DNA from: a virus
DNA length: 22,141 bases
Strand: one strand, 5' to 3'
Virus record (IMG/VR): IMGVR_UViG_3300005613_000444
Location: 1-22,141 of that record
Below the pieces are notes generated by a model. The model was given only the letters and a program-made list of their open reading frames with translations, was not told the origin of the DNA and ran no database searches. The translations under genes and the position numbers were made by a program. Positions 20,841 through 22,141 of this stretch are shown here, one piece after another (the first letter of the stretch is position 1; every line of letters begins with the position of its first letter).

Positions 20841-21003
20841 TACGAAATTAGCGTACAACTGAATGTCTGATAATATTTATATTGCTCTGGTGTATGCTAG
20901 AGAGGTGTTATATCAAAATACTCCCATCCAAAACTTTTTTCTATTTTTCGTAGCTTAAAAATTTTAATGAGAGTAAATTGAATTTGATAAAAAAAGTTCT
21001 TAC

Positions 21004-21036
21004 AAAAAAAAGTCGCTGCCACTAAACAACGACTTT
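21004..21036 (-). terminator. Leftward intrinsic terminator upstream of replication-type gene
   Basis: On the minus strand AAAGTCGTTG (21036-21027) pairs with CAGCGACTTT (21018-21009) around an 8-base loop, a 10-bp stem with one U-G, followed by five more T (21008-21004). In the plus-strand sense the U-G becomes a C/A mismatch and no T-run follows, so it points leftward. No leftward gene is seen to its right, so it may end an antisense or read-through RNA. GTTCTT/AAGAAC flanks add an outer 6-bp stem. Confidence 0.65.
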
Positions 21037-21182
21037 AAAGAACAACGTAACTGAAATAAGAAGCACTTACGTATGATTCATAATTTATCAAAACGTGGAA
21101 TTCTTAACCACTAAAATGATAATTTTAATCACACACAGTGTCTTCTAGTTCAGTTTTAAATTTAAACTTTACAGGAGAAATC

Positions 21183-22109
21183 ATGTCATCTAATCCAGAA
21201 TACAAAGAATTACCTAGTCATAATTTTAGAACAGAAATTCCTAATCTTATTTTAGATATGGGATTAACACCATACGAGTTATCCGTCTATTGCATGATGA
21301 AGCGTATAGCTGGTGATTTCAAAAGCTGTTGGCTGAGCAATAAAAAAATGGCTGAGCGTTGTAATATGAGTGAACGCAAATTCATATACATCAAAAAGCA
21401 GCTAGAAGAAAAAGGCCTTATCAAAATAACAAAAAGATTCAAAGTAGATGGCTCTCACGACTCTGACCTAATAGAAATTACAGATTTATGGATAGAAAAC
21501 CATAAGCATTTTAAAGAAAAGTTTAGTCATGCACAGAATGCAACAGGGGTGGTGCATAAAAAACAGGAGGGTGGTGCACGAGATGCCGATAAAGAAGAAC
21601 CTATTAAGAAGAACCATATTAAAGAAAAAGAAAGTAAACCAAAGAAAACCCAGAAGCCTGAGAAAAAAGTTCCTGCATCTAAAGACGCCAGCAAGCTGGC
21701 TGCGCCCCCTGATCCAAAAAAAGCAATCAAAAGAGAAAAGAATGTTTCTACTACAGGCGAAGAACATATCAAGCTCATTGAAATGCTTGGGGAAGAAGAA
21801 ACTTCTGCTTGTTATAAGCATTTGGACGAATGGAAAGAAGATACGCCAAAGTACAAATGGAAAAAGAATGATTACAGATCAATCCGGCGTTGGGTAATCA
21901 AAGCGAGAGAAGAAAATAAAGAAAAAGCTAAACCTAAAGCTAAGCCTCCAAGGCATTTTGATTTTGCCCATAAAGTAAAAGCTCATTTGAAAAATACGAC
22001 TATGCGAATTTTCCCTAGTGGAGTTAGCGATAGTAGTGGCACTCCCTGGCTAGAGCTCTCGTTTAATATGCCAGATGGTGGTTTTTTCAGACGGTTAGCT
22101 AAACGTTAG
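21183..22109 (+). CDS. Winged-helix replication-initiation-type protein
   Basis: A 308-residue protein. ATG 21183 is chosen (AGGAG five bases upstream); a GTG at 21138 has no ribosome site. The N-terminal domain (~20-85) reads 'FRTEIPNLILDMGLTPYELS', then 'LSNKKMAERCNMSERKFIYI' and KKQLEEKGLIKI, a typical HTH_36-type winged helix of phage replication proteins. A long basic, Lys/Pro-rich linker (about 125-190) is followed by a second small helical domain (HLDEWKEDTPKYKWKKNDYR, then RRWVIKAREENKEKAK) like the C-terminal parts of DnaD- or lambda O-like primosome factors. It would bind origin DNA and load the helicase loader or helicase. The position beside direct repeats and before another gene fits a replication module. 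The exact family is not certain. Confidence 0.7.
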   Translation: MSSNPEYKELPSHNFRTEIPNLILDMGLTPYELSVYCMMKRIAGDFKSCWLSNKKMAERCNMSERKFIYIKKQLEEKGLIKITKRFKVDGSHDSDLIEITDLWIENHKHFKEKFSHAQNATGVVHKKQEGGARDADKEEPIKKNHIKEKESKPKKTQKPEKKVPASKDASKLAAPPDPKKAIKREKNVSTTGEEHIKLIEMLGEEETSACYKHLDEWKEDTPKYKWKKNDYRSIRRWVIKAREENKEKAKPKAKPPRHFDFAHKVKAHLKNTTMRIFPSGVSDSSGTPWLELSFNMPDGGFFRRLAKR

Positions 22110-22122
22110 AAACTCAAACACC

Positions 22123-22141
22123 ATGAAGAGGATAGGGCAGG
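22123..22141 (+). CDS. Start of a further rightward gene (partial)
   Basis: An ATG at 22123 reads MKRIGQ before the window ends, 13 bases after the replication-type gene. Openings such as MKRIG are common in phage DnaC-like helicase loaders, which often follow winged-helix replication genes, so this is the likely next gene. Only six codons are visible and no strong ribosome site precedes the ATG (AAACTCAAACACC), so both the start and the identity are weak. Confidence 0.3.

Noticed and set aside
20882-20914. Rightward promoter before the replication-type gene (TTGCTC with TATATC)
   Set aside because: Spacing of about 21 bases is too long and other pairs are no better; no reliable promoter could be named.
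21138-21182. GTG start adding 15 residues to the winged-helix protein
   Set aside because: No ribosome site before the GTG, while AGGAG sits five bases before ATG 21183.
21486-21821. Leftward open frames opposite the winged-helix gene
   Set aside because: Composition (Phe/Leu/Ser runs) reflects the complement of Lys-rich codons in the real gene.
1-22141. tRNA genes, CRISPR arrays, insertion sequences, integrase or endolysin
   Set aside because: No cloverleaf-like sequence, spaced repeat array, transposase, full recombinase or lysozyme motif was recognised on either strand.

Overview
The window is part of a tailed, podovirus-like bacteriophage or prophage genome. It is AT-rich (roughly one third G+C by eye), densely packed, with Shine-Dalgarno starts and several GTG starts. 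The evidence is a complete head, packaging and neck block: P22-type portal, N4-gp56-family major capsid protein, large terminase, adaptor and beta-propeller stabilisation protein. It is followed by ejection-type internal proteins and accompanied by phage recombination genes (ERF, YqaJ, RusA) and a lambda-like control region. The bacterial host cannot be fixed from the sequence. No integrase, lysozyme, tRNA or CRISPR array is visible here, so integrated prophage, episome and lytic phage all remain possible, although the Rha and Xre-like genes favour a temperate lifestyle.

Layout. (1) 1-654: the 5' part of a leftward gene of unknown function, a divergent control region, and two rightward small membrane-protein genes. 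(2) 651-15393: one long leftward late block with most genes overlapping by 1 or 4 bases. In transcription order it holds terL, a small lipoprotein-like gene, a 43-aa basic protein gene, a 79-aa gene, portal, a 150-aa gene, scaffold, major capsid, a head-associated protein, an HNH endonuclease, a 120-aa gene, adaptor, fibre, stabilisation protein, a 161-aa neck or tail protein, and three ejection-type proteins. (3) 15394-16768: rha on the plus strand lies between terS and terL, splitting the terminase pair. (4) 16889-18588: a small integrase-arm-like protein (plus) facing a leftward accessory operon: Xre repressor-like protein, RusA, two hypotheticals and two overlapping membrane-peptide genes. 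(5) 18589-20785: a divergent promoter/operator region, then a rightward early operon (82-aa protein, small membrane protein, ERF, YqaJ) closed by a strong intrinsic terminator. (6) 20786-22141: a 400-base non-coding region with two 23-bp direct repeats and a leftward intrinsic terminator, followed by a winged-helix replication-type protein and the start of one more gene.

How it fits together. TerS and TerL package DNA through the portal into a capsid built from the N4-gp56-type shell and scaffold. Adaptor, stabilisation and fibre proteins close the vertex. ERF and YqaJ form an annealase-exonuclease recombination pair, and RusA resolves branched DNA before packaging. The Xre-like protein and the 18605-18641 promoter/operator look like the switch between the leftward and rightward early operons.

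The most notable non-textbook signals are: (a) a 14-bp RNA hairpin that buries the ribosome binding site of the HNH gene and is fully paired only in the mRNA sense; (b) two small membrane proteins about 18 kb apart that share a 14-residue C-terminal motif kept identical through ten synonymous base changes; (c) the repeat and leftward-terminator region in front of the replication-type gene, suggestive of an origin or an antisense RNA; and (d) a symmetric promoter-like element between rha and terL.
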